From WVXP01 sp964348095 (GTDB lineage: Bacteria; Desulfobacterota; BSN033; WVXP01), in contig CAYGBK010000083.1 in assembly GCA_964348095.1 (NCBI GenBank), positions 57,222 to 121,221 on the forward strand: a stretch of 64,000 bases of DNA, in the 5' to 3' direction. Position 1 is the first letter of the stretch, and each line of letters opens with the position of its first letter. The translations under genes were made by a program, and so were the position numbers. This document shows positions 8,587 through 17,250 of this stretch, piece after piece. The notes beneath the pieces were generated by a model. The model made no database searches, was not told the origin of the DNA, and was given only the letters and a program-made list of their open reading frames with translations.

Positions 8587-9990
8587 CTAACCCGCCCACG
8601 CCCCCTTTGGGGATCGGAATCGTGCAAGAACGAAAGCGACAATCAGAAAAGTAACAATTCCAGCAGAAGCAAAGCCAATTGCCTTCTTAACTCTCCTAAC
8701 TCCTCTGTTCATCGCGGCCTTTGAGAATCCGATTTTTAGGGCTCCACTTTCTGGTTCGCTGACCGACAGCGGGTATGACATCATCAGAACGTCCTCTTCA
8801 GCGAGGGTGTGTGCTGCGTGATATCCGGCGACCACCTGATTACCTCGCATCATCTCGATAAAGGCGAGGTGCGCATCCTTCCCGATTTCTTCAATGTACC
8901 GTTCAAGGAGCTGTTGATTATTCCCAATGGTTGCATCATTCACAAGAAGAGAAAACATATGGGAAATGTGCCGACCCCGAATGGCAGCATCTTTTTGAAG
9001 AATGCTCTTCTTTGACTCAATGATGAAATAGCCAAAAAGAAAAGCAGCAATCATCAAGATAAGCCCGACAGTCATCGAGAGTCTGAAAAAAAGCGGCTTT
9101 TGGCCTTTTTGGGCATAGGAAGGAATGCTCTCTCTTCTCGACCGGACCCCCTCACCCACGGGAAGGGTTGATTCCAATAGCGCCTCCTTGAGCTCTCGAG
9201 CTGTTTGAAAGCGTTTGGCAGGGTCTTTGGCAAGGCATTTCAACACAACCCTTTCCAGGCTCAACGGGATTTCCCGGACGATCTTCCGGGGCGATTTCGG
9301 TTCTCCAAGTATGATCTTGTTTATGGTTTCAGCAATTGAATCCTCGTGAAAAGGGAGAACGCCAGTCAGGAACTGATAGAGGACAACGCCAAGAGAGAAA
9401 ATATCACTTCTTCTGTCGATGTTCTTAAACTCTTTGAGTTGTTCTGGTGAAGAGTAGTAGATCGTCCCCATGAATGTCTGATCTCGTGTCCTCACCATCT
9501 CGGATTTTTCCAGCCTCGCGATTCCAAAATCCGTGATTTTTACCGTCCCGTTTTTCAAGAGAATCAGGTTGTCCGGTTTGATATCCCGATGGATCACCCC
9601 GTGTTCATGAGCAAAGTGGAGTCCATCGCAGACCTGATACAACCATTCCAGAACGGATTCTATGTCATGCCCCCCCTGAGATTTTGTGAGTTGCCCAAGG
9701 GGAGAGCCCGCCAAGTATTCCATGATGATATAGTATTGGTCTCCCTGCTGCCCGACGTGGAAGATGGAGACAATATTTGGGTGATTCAGTCGGGCTGCAG
9801 CTTTGGCTTCCTGCTGAAAGCGAAGTATGATCTCTTTTCTCCCTTCTTCTTCCAGCTCGAGCCGCGGATCGATACGAAGAACTTTCACCGCCACATCTCG
9901 CTCCAGCCGTGTATCGTGGGCGAGATAGACCGTTGACATCCCACCGCTACCAATCCGCTTTTTTATCTTATAGCTCGACTTTTCGGCCAT
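8587..9990 (-). CDS. Membrane-anchored Ser/Thr protein kinase
   Basis: A 467-residue Hanks-type kinase. The domain covers about residues 7-270: glycine loop GSGGMS, VAVK lysine K36, catalytic loop HRDIKPDN (D136), DFG at 154-156, and GTIYYSSPEQ in the activation segment. All catalytic residues are present. A first membrane helix lies at about 302-324 and a second near 437-458, enclosing about 110 residues that should face the periplasm and could be a small sensor domain (it contains AAIRGRHISHMFSLLVND). This layout differs from the PASTA kinases of Gram-positives. The stop is TAG. Its convergent neighbours are the PilZ genes. Confidence 0.93.
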   Translation of the reverse strand: MAEKSSYKIKKRIGSGGMSTVYLAHDTRLERDVAVKVLRIDPRLELEEEGRKEIILRFQQEAKAAARLNHPNIVSIFHVGQQGDQYYIIMEYLAGSPLGQLTKSQGGHDIESVLEWLYQVCDGLHFAHEHGVIHRDIKPDNLILLKNGTVKITDFGIARLEKSEMVRTRDQTFMGTIYYSSPEQLKEFKNIDRRSDIFSLGVVLYQFLTGVLPFHEDSIAETINKIILGEPKSPRKIVREIPLSLERVVLKCLAKDPAKRFQTARELKEALLESTLPVGEGVRSRRESIPSYAQKGQKPLFFRLSMTVGLILMIAAFLFGYFIIESKKSILQKDAAIRGRHISHMFSLLVNDATIGNNQQLLERYIEEIGKDAHLAFIEMMRGNQVVAGYHAAHTLAEEDVLMMSYPLSVSEPESGALKIGFSKAAMNRGVRRVKKAIGFASAGIVTFLIVAFVLARFRSPKGAWAG

Positions 9991-10235
9991 AATCGACCCT
10001 ATCGTGTTCCATAACCTTTATCAAAATTCTGCAAACCTGTCAAAATCAGCTTTCCTTGTAATTATAGGGAGTTTTCGCATTCACCAATCGGCCCCCGACA
10101 TCCCCCCCTGCCCACATTCGACTATACTAACTATACTATGTTCTAAAAGGCCCAGAAAACCACCCCATATCGACCTCCTCCCTCTTATTCAGGCAAAACT
10201 CAGGGACAAACAATCTTGCCCGTCATTTCCAGGCT

Positions 10236-10415
10236 TTAATTTTTGGGGCCACCTTGCTGCCTTATCCACGCATCAATCTGATGGCGGTCAAACCGCCACT
10301 TGTTGAGGATTTTTTTGGCGGGTATCTCTCCCTCCCTGGCAAGCTTATAGAGTGATCTCTTACCAATCTGTAAGTACTCTGCAAGTTGCTCGATGGTCAT
10401 GACAGGACGGACCAT
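10236..10415 (-). CDS. Excisionase-type helix-turn-helix protein
   Basis: A 59-residue protein consisting only of the MerR-like winged helix of the excisionase/HTH_17 family: MTIEQLAEYLQIGKRSLYKL, AREGEIPAKKI, WRFDRHQIDAWI. These bind DNA as small transcription or recombination factors. The frame is open to 10475, but the ATG at 10415 has GGGGAGGAG six bases upstream and is the better start. No integrase or phage gene is nearby, so it is probably a chromosomal regulator and not part of a mobile element. Its target is unknown. Confidence 0.82.
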   Translation of the reverse strand: MVRPVMTIEQLAEYLQIGKRSLYKLAREGEIPAKKILNKWRFDRHQIDAWIRQQGGPKN

Positions 10416-10873
10416 TCCAGTCTCCTCCCCTAAGGTATTGCAGTCAATTAGGTAAATGGGCAAAATGGATACCAATTCAGGCGAGAATAAGAGACAGGAA
10501 GACGTGAAGAGTGGATCGACGGTATCGTGTGATGTGATCCCGGATCACCGAAGTGAAAAAATATATGAAAACCTGCCCTTTCGGTCACTGGTCTCGTCTT
10601 CCCCAGTCATCATCCTGGGGAATAGCCTGTGTGGCAGTACAGTGATTTTCTGTGGACAAAATGACAAAAAAACTGTACGAACTGCCAAACTATTGACACT
10701 TCCTGCCAACCAGGTGCGGGTAGGAGCTTCACGAGGCCCATTCGCCCTCGAACGACCCAGAGATGTGGTCATTCAATCACCGGGGAATCTTCCGATTCCT
10801 CTTACTTGAAGGTCCACTCCTTTTCCGGTATCTTAAGCATATCTCCTTCCTCTGATTCACCGGGTCAGAAACG
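10416..10873. other. Intergenic region, no convincing gene
   Basis: About 460 bases between the divergent HTH and DUF1232-J genes. A 117-codon open frame (10456-10809, plus) fills most of it but has no ribosome site, family resemblance or protein-like composition. An imperfect inverted repeat is visible: GGCAGTACAGT near 10630 pairs with ACTGTACGAACTGCC near 10673, with a four-base bulge and a loop of about 35 bases. Confidence 0.4.
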
Positions 10874-11338
10874 ATGGCACCATTGCTCAGAAAAATGCTT
10901 CCTTTGCTATTTGTGGTGATTTATTTCTTGAGCCCAATCGATCTAATACCCGACCTTTTCGTCGGTCCAGGGTGGATCGACGATCTTTTTTTGGTGGGAC
11001 TCCTTATATGGTTTTTGTCAGGTCGTTCGTTTCCATTTTTGAACCGCTTCGGATCTTTTTACGGAGGTAAGGAGAGGGTCAACCAGCGTGGCTCCCAGAG
11101 GTCTTACGGCTCATCGACACGCCAGGAGTATTCTGGTACCGGAGAACAAGACCCTTATAAAATCCTTGGTGTTAGGCGCGGAGCGACCCAGGAAGAGATC
11201 AAAGAGGCTTATCGAAAGGCGGCGGCAAAATACCATCCAGATAAGGTCAGCCATCTTGGAAAAGAGTTTCAAAAGCTGGCCCATCAGAAGTTTGTCGCAG
11301 TACAAGAGGCGTACGAAGGCCTGATCAAAGGGCGATGA
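10874..11338 (+). CDS. Membrane protein with DUF1232 and a C-terminal J domain
   Basis: A 154-residue fusion. Residues 1-50 hold a hydrophobic DUF1232-type segment with its hallmark YFLSPIDLIPDL; residues 90-154 form a J domain with the HPD tripeptide (KYHPDK) and YKILGVRRGAT at its start. J domains stimulate the ATPase of DnaK-type chaperones, so the protein should recruit DnaK to the inner membrane. The Ser/Arg/Gly-rich linker (about 60-90) replaces the G/F region, and there is no zinc domain. It ends two bases before the stop of the convergent tatA gene. Confidence 0.85.
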   Translation: MAPLLRKMLPLLFVVIYFLSPIDLIPDLFVGPGWIDDLFLVGLLIWFLSGRSFPFLNRFGSFYGGKERVNQRGSQRSYGSSTRQEYSGTGEQDPYKILGVRRGATQEEIKEAYRKAAAKYHPDKVSHLGKEFQKLAHQKFVAVQEAYEGLIKGR

Positions 11339-11340
11339 CC

Positions 11341-11670
11341 TCAATGTTTCAGAAACCGCCACCACTTGCGAACCTGCGACGCCGTCTCTTTGACGGTCTT
11401 GATTTCTTCAACGCCGGGAAGATTCTCGATTTCGTTCTTTAGGCTGGCCGACCGTGACGAGCTGTCTGGGCGGTCATTCGGCGGCTCTTTCCCCTCAGCG
11501 GGTTCTTCGTTTTTGTCCTCCTTTTCGTCCTTCGGGCCTTTGGAAACATTCTTGATCTCCTTGAAAGTCTTACCCAGACCCTGACCGATTTCTGGCAATC
11601 TTCTGGCCCCAAAAATAAGCAGGACAATGATCCCGATGATGATAAGTTCCGAAAGGCCTAATCCAAACAT
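11341..11670 (-). CDS. tatA: Sec-independent protein translocase subunit TatA/TatE
   Basis: A 109-residue Tat pore-forming subunit. It has the short N-terminal membrane helix followed by the invariant FG and an amphipathic helix (LIFGARRLPEIGQGLGKTFKEIK), then an unusually long acidic tail (KDEKEDKNEEPAEGKEPP) ending in a small helical region (VRKWWRFLKH). The frame is open to 11694, but the ATG at 11670 is preceded by GGAGGT and starts MFGLGLSEL, as in other TatA proteins. TatC and TatB are not in the window. A Tat substrate candidate is present, the multicopper oxidase at 38357-39568. Confidence 0.9.
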   Translation of the reverse strand: MFGLGLSELIIIGIIVLLIFGARRLPEIGQGLGKTFKEIKNVSKGPKDEKEDKNEEPAEGKEPPNDRPDSSSRSASLKNEIENLPGVEEIKTVKETASQVRKWWRFLKH

Positions 11671-11736
11671 GTTCTGACCTCCATCTTTCGTCACCTAAGG
11701 GTTCTCGCGGGGCATCGTTTGTTCATCTCTGAGAAC

Positions 11737-13017
11737 CTAGGTTACGGTCATCCTCTCATGGTTTGCCCCTGAATGTCCATCATCATAACTGTATTTTACG
11801 TCTTCATAGTCGGAGCGGAATCGATGGACTTCCTCTCTGACATCCTTCTGATCGACAACGACTTCTCTTATGAGTTCGGCAATCCGCTCCATTTCCGCCT
11901 GGCCCATCCCGAATCGTGTCATCTCCTGAACTCCCATCCGAACTCCCATGGGGTGGTCATGGCTGCTCAAGGGTTCGTGGGGAAGCATATTCATGTTTAG
12001 GATGATGTCGTTCATCTCCAAATTGAGAGACACCTTCTCCCCACCGCCAAAGGGCTCCATGTTAACAGCCACCTGGTGGCTCTCGGTGTATCCGAATTCC
12101 TTGGCCTCAACATTAAAGCCTTGCCGATCGAGGGCCTCCGCTAAGGCCTTTGCATTTTGGATGATATCCTCAGTGTACTTTCTCCCGAATTCGATCATCT
12201 CATACGCACAGACCGCCATCTGAGCAAGGGTGTCTAAATGGTGATTGCTCGAAGAGCCTGGAAACGCACCACGGTCGATCTTACGCCAGCTTTCATCGTC
12301 CATATTGCTGAGAATAAGTCCCCTCTGACTACCGAAAAAAGTCTTGTGAGTGCTTGCGGTCACGAGAGAGGCACCTTCAGCGAGAGGATCTTGAAAATGC
12401 CCACCTGCAATCAGTCCCAGCACATGAGCCGCATCGTAGACGATGAGCGTGCCCGTCTCATGACAGACCTCAGCCAGTTCCCTTACGGGTTCCGGAAAGA
12501 GAAAGAGGCTTTTCCCGAGGATCAGGAGACGGGGGCGAACTCTGTGAATCAGGTCTTTAGTCTTACCGACATCGATATGGTATTTGTCTGGTGTCAAAGG
12601 AAAATCGATAATGTTGCGGGTAAATTTTCCGATAGACCCTTCCCGGTGATGGCTGATGTGGCCACCGGCAGGTGTTGAGTTGACCAGAACGATGTCGCCA
12701 TCCCTCAAGAAACGACTGAAAACCGCCTCATTTGCGTTGGTTCCACTAATAGGCCTAACCTCTGTATGTTCACACCCAAAGAGAATCTTGAGGTTGCGTT
12801 TCAGGCTGTCTTCGATCTCATCGATAAAGCGAGTACCCCGGTAGTATCGCTCACCAGGATGGCCCTCAGCATATCGGTGGGCAAAATCTGAACCTGCCTG
12901 AGCCCGGGCACGCCGACTCATGACATTTTCACTGGCGATCAGATTTATACATTTCAGCCGCCATTCGTTCTGTTGGCGAATTAGCCCCTCAATCTCTGCG
13001 ATCTTGGCCTCATACAT
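11737..13017 (-). CDS. glyA: Serine hydroxymethyltransferase, archaeal-like type
   Basis: A PLP enzyme of the SHMT family, about 426 residues, interconverting serine and glycine with a folate or pterin C1 carrier. Visible family motifs are CINLIASENVMS, FAHRYAEGHPGERYYRG, YDAAHVLGLIAGG and the PLP-lysine segment STHKTFFGSQRG. The lysine motif differs from the TTHKTLRGPRGG of ordinary bacterial GlyA and looks more like the archaeal-type family. I place the start at the ATG at 13017 (AGGTGG before it); the frame reaches a GTG at 13026. The stop is TAG. It could act in the one-carbon economy that receives methyl groups from methylamines, but that link is inference. Confidence 0.85.
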   Translation of the reverse strand: MYEAKIAEIEGLIRQQNEWRLKCINLIASENVMSRRARAQAGSDFAHRYAEGHPGERYYRGTRFIDEIEDSLKRNLKILFGCEHTEVRPISGTNANEAVFSRFLRDGDIVLVNSTPAGGHISHHREGSIGKFTRNIIDFPLTPDKYHIDVGKTKDLIHRVRPRLLILGKSLFLFPEPVRELAEVCHETGTLIVYDAAHVLGLIAGGHFQDPLAEGASLVTASTHKTFFGSQRGLILSNMDDESWRKIDRGAFPGSSSNHHLDTLAQMAVCAYEMIEFGRKYTEDIIQNAKALAEALDRQGFNVEAKEFGYTESHQVAVNMEPFGGGEKVSLNLEMNDIILNMNMLPHEPLSSHDHPMGVRMGVQEMTRFGMGQAEMERIAELIREVVVDQKDVREEVHRFRSDYEDVKYSYDDGHSGANHERMTVT

Positions 13018-13062
13018 CGTATCCACCTACAGTCTTATTATTCGGATTTTTCCCGCAAGTCG

Positions 13063-14280
13063 TCACTTCAAAGTTCTGACCAACGGTTGCCCCCAATCAG
13101 TAAGGGGGAGGAAACGCTCCGATGCCCTGTCGTAGCGGAAAACCCGTCCTCTGGAAGGGGTCGACCGCGAGTCAGGTTCATATCCAATCGCACCCGCCAG
13201 ACCATGGGTATTTAGAGCATGAATACGCTCAAGGGCTCCGACAAAAGTCTCACGAGTCAGTTCTCTTCCGGCGTCTCGGAGCGCTTCACCGACTAGCACG
13301 CCGCCAACATAACCGAGAACATGATACCGGTGAAGAACGTTCGTATTCTTCCCGGGAAAGTATTTCTGCGTGTTACCTATCATCAAGGTGACTCCGGGCA
13401 CTTTCTCCCATGATTTGGCCAGGTAATCGGCCATTAGGTAGTTCTCTGCTTCTTCTCCAGCGTCGACCATTAACAGGGGGTCGGCGGTCAAGGAGGTACC
13501 GATAAACTGTGGAAACCAATCCATGCCACCGGCTTCTCGCATGATTTTTATTGCATCCCACGCTGTTGCCCCAAGGACAACATGATCCGCCCGAGCCGCC
13601 CACAGGCGATCGAGGAGGGGAACGAAATCGATCGTACCAGGATTGTAAAGCTCCTCTCCGACCATCTCAAGGCCGTAATGTTGAACAACTCGATGGAATC
13701 CCTCCCGGACCTCTTCTCCCAAAGGACTGTCCTGAAATAGCAACCCCATTCTTGGATTCACCCGTGGCCCTCTCTTCAGGAGATACTCCACAACAAGGGT
13801 AATCTGATCTCCGTATGGCATCCCAAAAGCAAATACGTTTCTCCTGACACGGAAAATAAGGGACTTCGAGGGGCTCCCAAAAACCAGAACCGGGAAATTT
13901 TCAGTGGCGATAGCTCGGTCAATCACGGCTTGGGTAGTCGCCATCCCTGAGGCGGAGACAATGCTAAAGACTTCTTCAGTCGTTTGCATTTGTGCCGCAG
14001 CGGCCACACCTTGAACCGGATCGTCTCCATGATCTTGAGCTAGCAAAACGATGTTTCTCTCGTGAATCCCCCCGATGTCGTTGAAATGATTGAAAAAAGT
14101 TTGGAGGCCCTCCAAGAAATTCTTACCCATTGAAGCGGAAGGTCCAGAAAGAGGGCAAAGTAGACCTATCCTGATCGCAGAGTCCGTGAGACCTTGCGTC
14201 GGGTTTTGGGCAGAGGCGACGGAAATCAGAATCAAAAAACTAAGAATAGAGATGCCTAGAACGGTATTTCCTCTTGTCAT
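13063..14280 (-). CDS. Periplasmic branched-chain amino acid-type substrate-binding protein
   Basis: A 405-residue ABC transporter binding protein of the LivJ/Peripla_BP_6 fold. An N-terminal signal peptide (LGISILSFLILISVASA, probable cut before QNP) is followed by IRIGLLCPLSGPSASMGKNF, GGIHERNIVLLAQDHGDDP and the mid-domain VLGATAWDAIK, all typical of this family. Neither permease nor ATPase genes lie beside it, so it is an orphan in this window. The ligand cannot be told from sequence; amino acids, amides or aromatic acids are all possible. It lies 45 bases downstream of the glyA start on the same strand side, so the two could share a transcript. Confidence 0.87.
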   Translation of the reverse strand: MTRGNTVLGISILSFLILISVASAQNPTQGLTDSAIRIGLLCPLSGPSASMGKNFLEGLQTFFNHFNDIGGIHERNIVLLAQDHGDDPVQGVAAAAQMQTTEEVFSIVSASGMATTQAVIDRAIATENFPVLVFGSPSKSLIFRVRRNVFAFGMPYGDQITLVVEYLLKRGPRVNPRMGLLFQDSPLGEEVREGFHRVVQHYGLEMVGEELYNPGTIDFVPLLDRLWAARADHVVLGATAWDAIKIMREAGGMDWFPQFIGTSLTADPLLMVDAGEEAENYLMADYLAKSWEKVPGVTLMIGNTQKYFPGKNTNVLHRYHVLGYVGGVLVGEALRDAGRELTRETFVGALERIHALNTHGLAGAIGYEPDSRSTPSRGRVFRYDRASERFLPLTDWGQPLVRTLK

Positions 14281-14343
14281 GGATCCGATTCCGTGCCAAC
14301 GACTATCCGTCGACCGTTAATGAACCGTTCGATTCTGAGGGAA

Positions 14344-14610
14344 TCAAAGCCCTTTCCTGAACTTGATTCGATAGATCTCTCGGTGCCGCCTCATTTCATT
14401 AGACTCTGGACATAGAACGAGGCGAGGCCCCCAGAGATCATAGTGTGGTTTCCCATTCCTGCTCACATGGGGGGTCCGAAGCCCATGTTTCCCTCCCCAG
14501 CCCAGTAGTTCCTCCGGAGAATCGGCAAAGACCTTACACATGGGTGAACCCTTTTTCACCTTCAGCCGAGGATAATCCTTTGGAGCAAGGTGGGAAAGGA
14601 AGTAGAGCAC
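14344..14610 (-). CDS. Small DUF4031-like protein
   Basis: An 88-residue open frame with GTG start and an AAGGGA about four bases upstream. The stretch MCKVFADSPEELLGW, followed about 20 residues later by PHYDLWGPRLVL, resembles the layout of the small DUF4031 family (MCH-ADS-EELH ... HYD-). The function of that family is unknown. An internal ATG at 14541 (residue 24) would start directly at the conserved part. The resemblance is from memory and imperfect, so this is a moderate call. The stop is TGA. Confidence 0.55.
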   Translation of the reverse strand: MLYFLSHLAPKDYPRLKVKKGSPMCKVFADSPEELLGWGGKHGLRTPHVSRNGKPHYDLWGPRLVLCPESNEMRRHREIYRIKFRKGL

Positions 14611-14985
14611 ACGAATCCCTTTACCCGTCAGCGTGTGAATGACCGCGAAGATCCAGATTGCCTTCTATCATGCCAGTGCAAATCCACCTTGTCAAGATTG
14701 ACGACCGCCATGCCCAAACTTCTCCCTTCCCGCTCCCGCTCTCGCATCCGTCCTTTTCGGGCCAGCCGGCCCAGGATACGCGGCTGTTCCTGGCCCTACC
14801 ATCATACTTGGCTCGGCTCATCCGGGACTCAGATTGAGGTCTGCTGAATTTGAATGGAGCCCGTCCCGTCCTTGACTGTGGCCGAGAAACGCGAGGGTGT
14901 ACGAGGAGAGAAAAGATGATAAAAATTTAACTTGACATTAACGTAAATGTTGATATACTAAGAAATGAAAGGGGGGTGATTGACG
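14611..14985 (+). other. Intergenic region upstream of the sigma factor
   Basis: About 375 bases with no gene I can support. The last 60 bases hold the promoter of the sigma factor gene, described separately. The upstream part is G/C-rich with a run of CTCCCGCTC repeats and no recognisable element. Confidence 0.5.
14932..14959 (+). promoter_or_regulatory. Sigma-70 promoter with a palindrome between -35 and -10
   Basis: TTGACA at 14932-14937 and TATACT at 14954-14959, spaced by 16 bases, 27 bases upstream of the sigma factor ATG. The near-perfect palindrome ACATTAACGTAAATGT (14935-14950; only the two A/T positions inside the arms break symmetry) overlaps the -35 end and fills most of the spacer. 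A repressor bound there would block the promoter, while MerR-type activators also bind in the spacer. The promoter is well supported; the regulator is unknown. Confidence 0.75.
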
Positions 14986-16272
14986 ATGTCGCCGTATCTC
15001 AAACCGAGACCAAACGAATTTTTTTATTCAGAATACCTGAAGCAAAGCCATTTCAAACAAACCACTGCGGCGTCCGGTGACGAGGCAGAGGAACAGGGAG
15101 CAATCGTGATGACCATCGTCGCGCAAGGAGACGCTGCAACGGCGGAGGCGGATCCAGTTGATTCTTATTTCGCCTCGGAGGAGGCGGACCTCGCCGATGA
15201 AGAAGACATAGACGTGGATGCTCATGATGAGAATATTGCCAGCATCTATCTCAAAGAGATGAACAAGATTCCACTCCTTACCAGGGAGAGGGAGATTGAG
15301 CTTGCGAAAAGGATTCGGGACGGTGAGCGTAAGATTAGACGGCTCATTCAGCAACGAGACATTGCGGTGGAGAAAGCAGAGCGACCGGGTCGAAAGCCGA
15401 AAAGAGGCACCTCTGAAACGTCTTTGGGTGACGACTTTGTCCAGAAAATAGTTCGAAAGTTTTTAGGGACAGCAAAGGCCAGCAGGGAGGATTCACAGAA
15501 ACTCAAGTATCTTGTGAGGGAGTTGAAGAAGACGGAAGCCCACGTGAAAAAGGCGAAAGTCGAGATGATTCAATCCAACCTTAGGCTCGTCGTCAGTATT
15601 GCGAAAGCATACATCAACCGAGGGCTTTCGTTTCTAGATTTAATTCAGGAAGGAAACATGGGCCTCATGAAGGCCGTCACAAAGTACGACCACAGGAAAG
15701 GGTTTAAGTTCAGCACCTACGCCTCCTGGTGGATCAGACAAGCCATCACCAGAGCCTTGGCCGATAAATCCCGAACCATCAGGATTCCCAACCATCTGTT
15801 AGAGACAAGGAACAAAGTCATAAAGGCCTTCCACCACTTGATCAGGGAACGTGGCAGGGAGCCTTCACCCGAGGAAATCTCAAAAGAAGCAGGAATTCCT
15901 CTGAACAATGTGTCAAAAGTTATGCACCTCATTCAAGAACCCGTGTCCCTGGAAACACCCGTAGGGGAGGACGGCAGTCAATTGCAAGACCTAATTGGAA
16001 GTGAGGAGAGTCAGAATTTCAATGAGGACCTTATCGAGAATATGGACCTGTCAAAAAGAACCCAACAACTCCTTTCCTTACTGAACCCCAGAGAAAAAGA
16101 GATTCTTCGAATGAGGTTTGGTATTGGACTGCCATCCGGCTATACGCTAGAGGAAATTGGAAAACGGTTTGGAATATCACGTGAACGGGTTCGGCAGATC
16201 GAGGAGAGAGCTCTCAAAAAGCTGAAGTTTCCCGTTCAGCCCGACGAACAAGGTAAAGCAGAGGCTGCGTGA
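14986..16272 (+). CDS. RNA polymerase sigma factor, sigma-70 family (group 1/2)
   Basis: A 428-residue sigma factor with regions 1.2 to 4. Region 1.2 is seen as IASIYLKEMNKIPLLTRERE; region 2 as NLRLVVSIAKAY, LIQEGNMGLMKAV and FSTYASWWIRQAI; region 3 as LLETRNKVIKAF; and region 4 as REKEILRMRFG plus the HTH EEIGKRFGISRERVRQIE. Only a short Lys/Arg-rich insert of about 70 residues sits between 1.2 and 2, and the acidic N-terminal part is about 75 residues, so it is shorter than a typical proteobacterial housekeeping RpoD (about 600). It is more likely an RpoS-like or second primary-type factor. The frame begins at a TTG at 14980, but the ATG at 14986 suits the GGGGGG ribosome site. Confidence 0.88.
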   Translation: MSPYLKPRPNEFFYSEYLKQSHFKQTTAASGDEAEEQGAIVMTIVAQGDAATAEADPVDSYFASEEADLADEEDIDVDAHDENIASIYLKEMNKIPLLTREREIELAKRIRDGERKIRRLIQQRDIAVEKAERPGRKPKRGTSETSLGDDFVQKIVRKFLGTAKASREDSQKLKYLVRELKKTEAHVKKAKVEMIQSNLRLVVSIAKAYINRGLSFLDLIQEGNMGLMKAVTKYDHRKGFKFSTYASWWIRQAITRALADKSRTIRIPNHLLETRNKVIKAFHHLIRERGREPSPEEISKEAGIPLNNVSKVMHLIQEPVSLETPVGEDGSQLQDLIGSEESQNFNEDLIENMDLSKRTQQLLSLLNPREKEILRMRFGIGLPSGYTLEEIGKRFGISRERVRQIEERALKKLKFPVQPDEQGKAEAA

Positions 16273-16557
16273 CTCTGCAGAGGTTTTCTTGGAATTCATT
16301 CAACACAACCCTTCGCCCCTTTCGCTCACCGTGAGGGAAGGGAGACCCGCATATATCTTCGTGTTTCTTGATCAGCCCAAACGCTGTCAGACGTATCGCT
16401 GAAACTATGACGGATAAGCTCTTCTAGCAGACTGAGATTCCTCTCTTATAATTCATTTGACAGGGTGAACAGGGCATAGTAGTGTCTCAGAAAACTCTAG
16501 CCCGCACCCTCTCAGGGGTACTGGACACCTCAGGTGCCGTCGCAGATCTGAATTCTA

Positions 16558-17250
16558 GTGGATACAATTATAAGACTTTTCGATGTTACAAAGATCTATC
16601 ACGAGGGAGACCAAAAGGTCCTGGCCCTGAATGGCGTGAATTTGGACGTCCCAAGAGGGCAGTTCCTTGCAATTCGGGGACCCAGTGGTTGTGGCAAAAG
16701 CACTCTCATAAACCTCCTTGGAGGTCTTGACGTCCCGACCAGAGGGAAGATCGTCATTGATCAGGTCAATCTGGCAGACATGGATGATGTCCGGCTGACT
16801 CGATTCAGAAGAGATCGGGTGGGGATTATTTTCCAGTTTTTCAATCTCGTCCCCATACTCAACGTTCGGGAGAACGTGGCACTTCCTTTTTTGATCAAAG
16901 GAAATCCGATCAAGGAAGCCAACGAGAGGGCCACGGAGCTTCTTCAGATGGTAGGGCTTCTGAAACGTCAGCACCACCACGCGCCGGAAATCTCAGGGGG
17001 GGAGATGCAGCGGGTGGCTATTGCCCGGGCCCTTATCAACGACCCAGACATAATCCTCGCTGATGAACCGACTGGGAACCTCGATTCTAAGACCGGCCGC
17101 AAGATCCTCGAGATCCTTCACAGATTGCAGTCCGATCTCAAAAAAACGATCGTCATGGCGACCCATAGTAACGCCGTAACAGATTTCGCGGATCGGGAAC
17201 TGATGATGCGAGACGGGCAGTTGGGTGAGGAAGGAGAACTCGCATATTGA
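16558..17250 (+). CDS. ABC transporter ATP-binding protein, LolD/MacB type
   Basis: A 230-residue ATPase of the MacB/LolD family: Walker A GPSGCGKST, Q-loop FQFFNLVP, signature SGGEMQRVAIARAL, Walker B IILADEPTGNLDS and the switch His in MATHSN. It starts at GTG 16558 with no obvious Shine-Dalgarno. Its stop overlaps the start of the permease gene (TTGA), so the two are translationally coupled. With the permease and the AttH-like protein it forms a three-gene unit that probably extracts or exports a hydrophobic compound or lipoprotein across the periplasm. The 285 bases upstream contain no gene. Confidence 0.92.
   Translation: MDTIIRLFDVTKIYHEGDQKVLALNGVNLDVPRGQFLAIRGPSGCGKSTLINLLGGLDVPTRGKIVIDQVNLADMDDVRLTRFRRDRVGIIFQFFNLVPILNVRENVALPFLIKGNPIKEANERATELLQMVGLLKRQHHHAPEISGGEMQRVAIARALINDPDIILADEPTGNLDSKTGRKILEILHRLQSDLKKTIVMATHSNAVTDFADRELMMRDGQLGEEGELAY

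Noticed and set aside
10456..10809. A 117-residue open frame
   Set aside because: No ribosome site, no family resemblance, starts inside the region upstream of a divergent gene and has unprotein-like composition.
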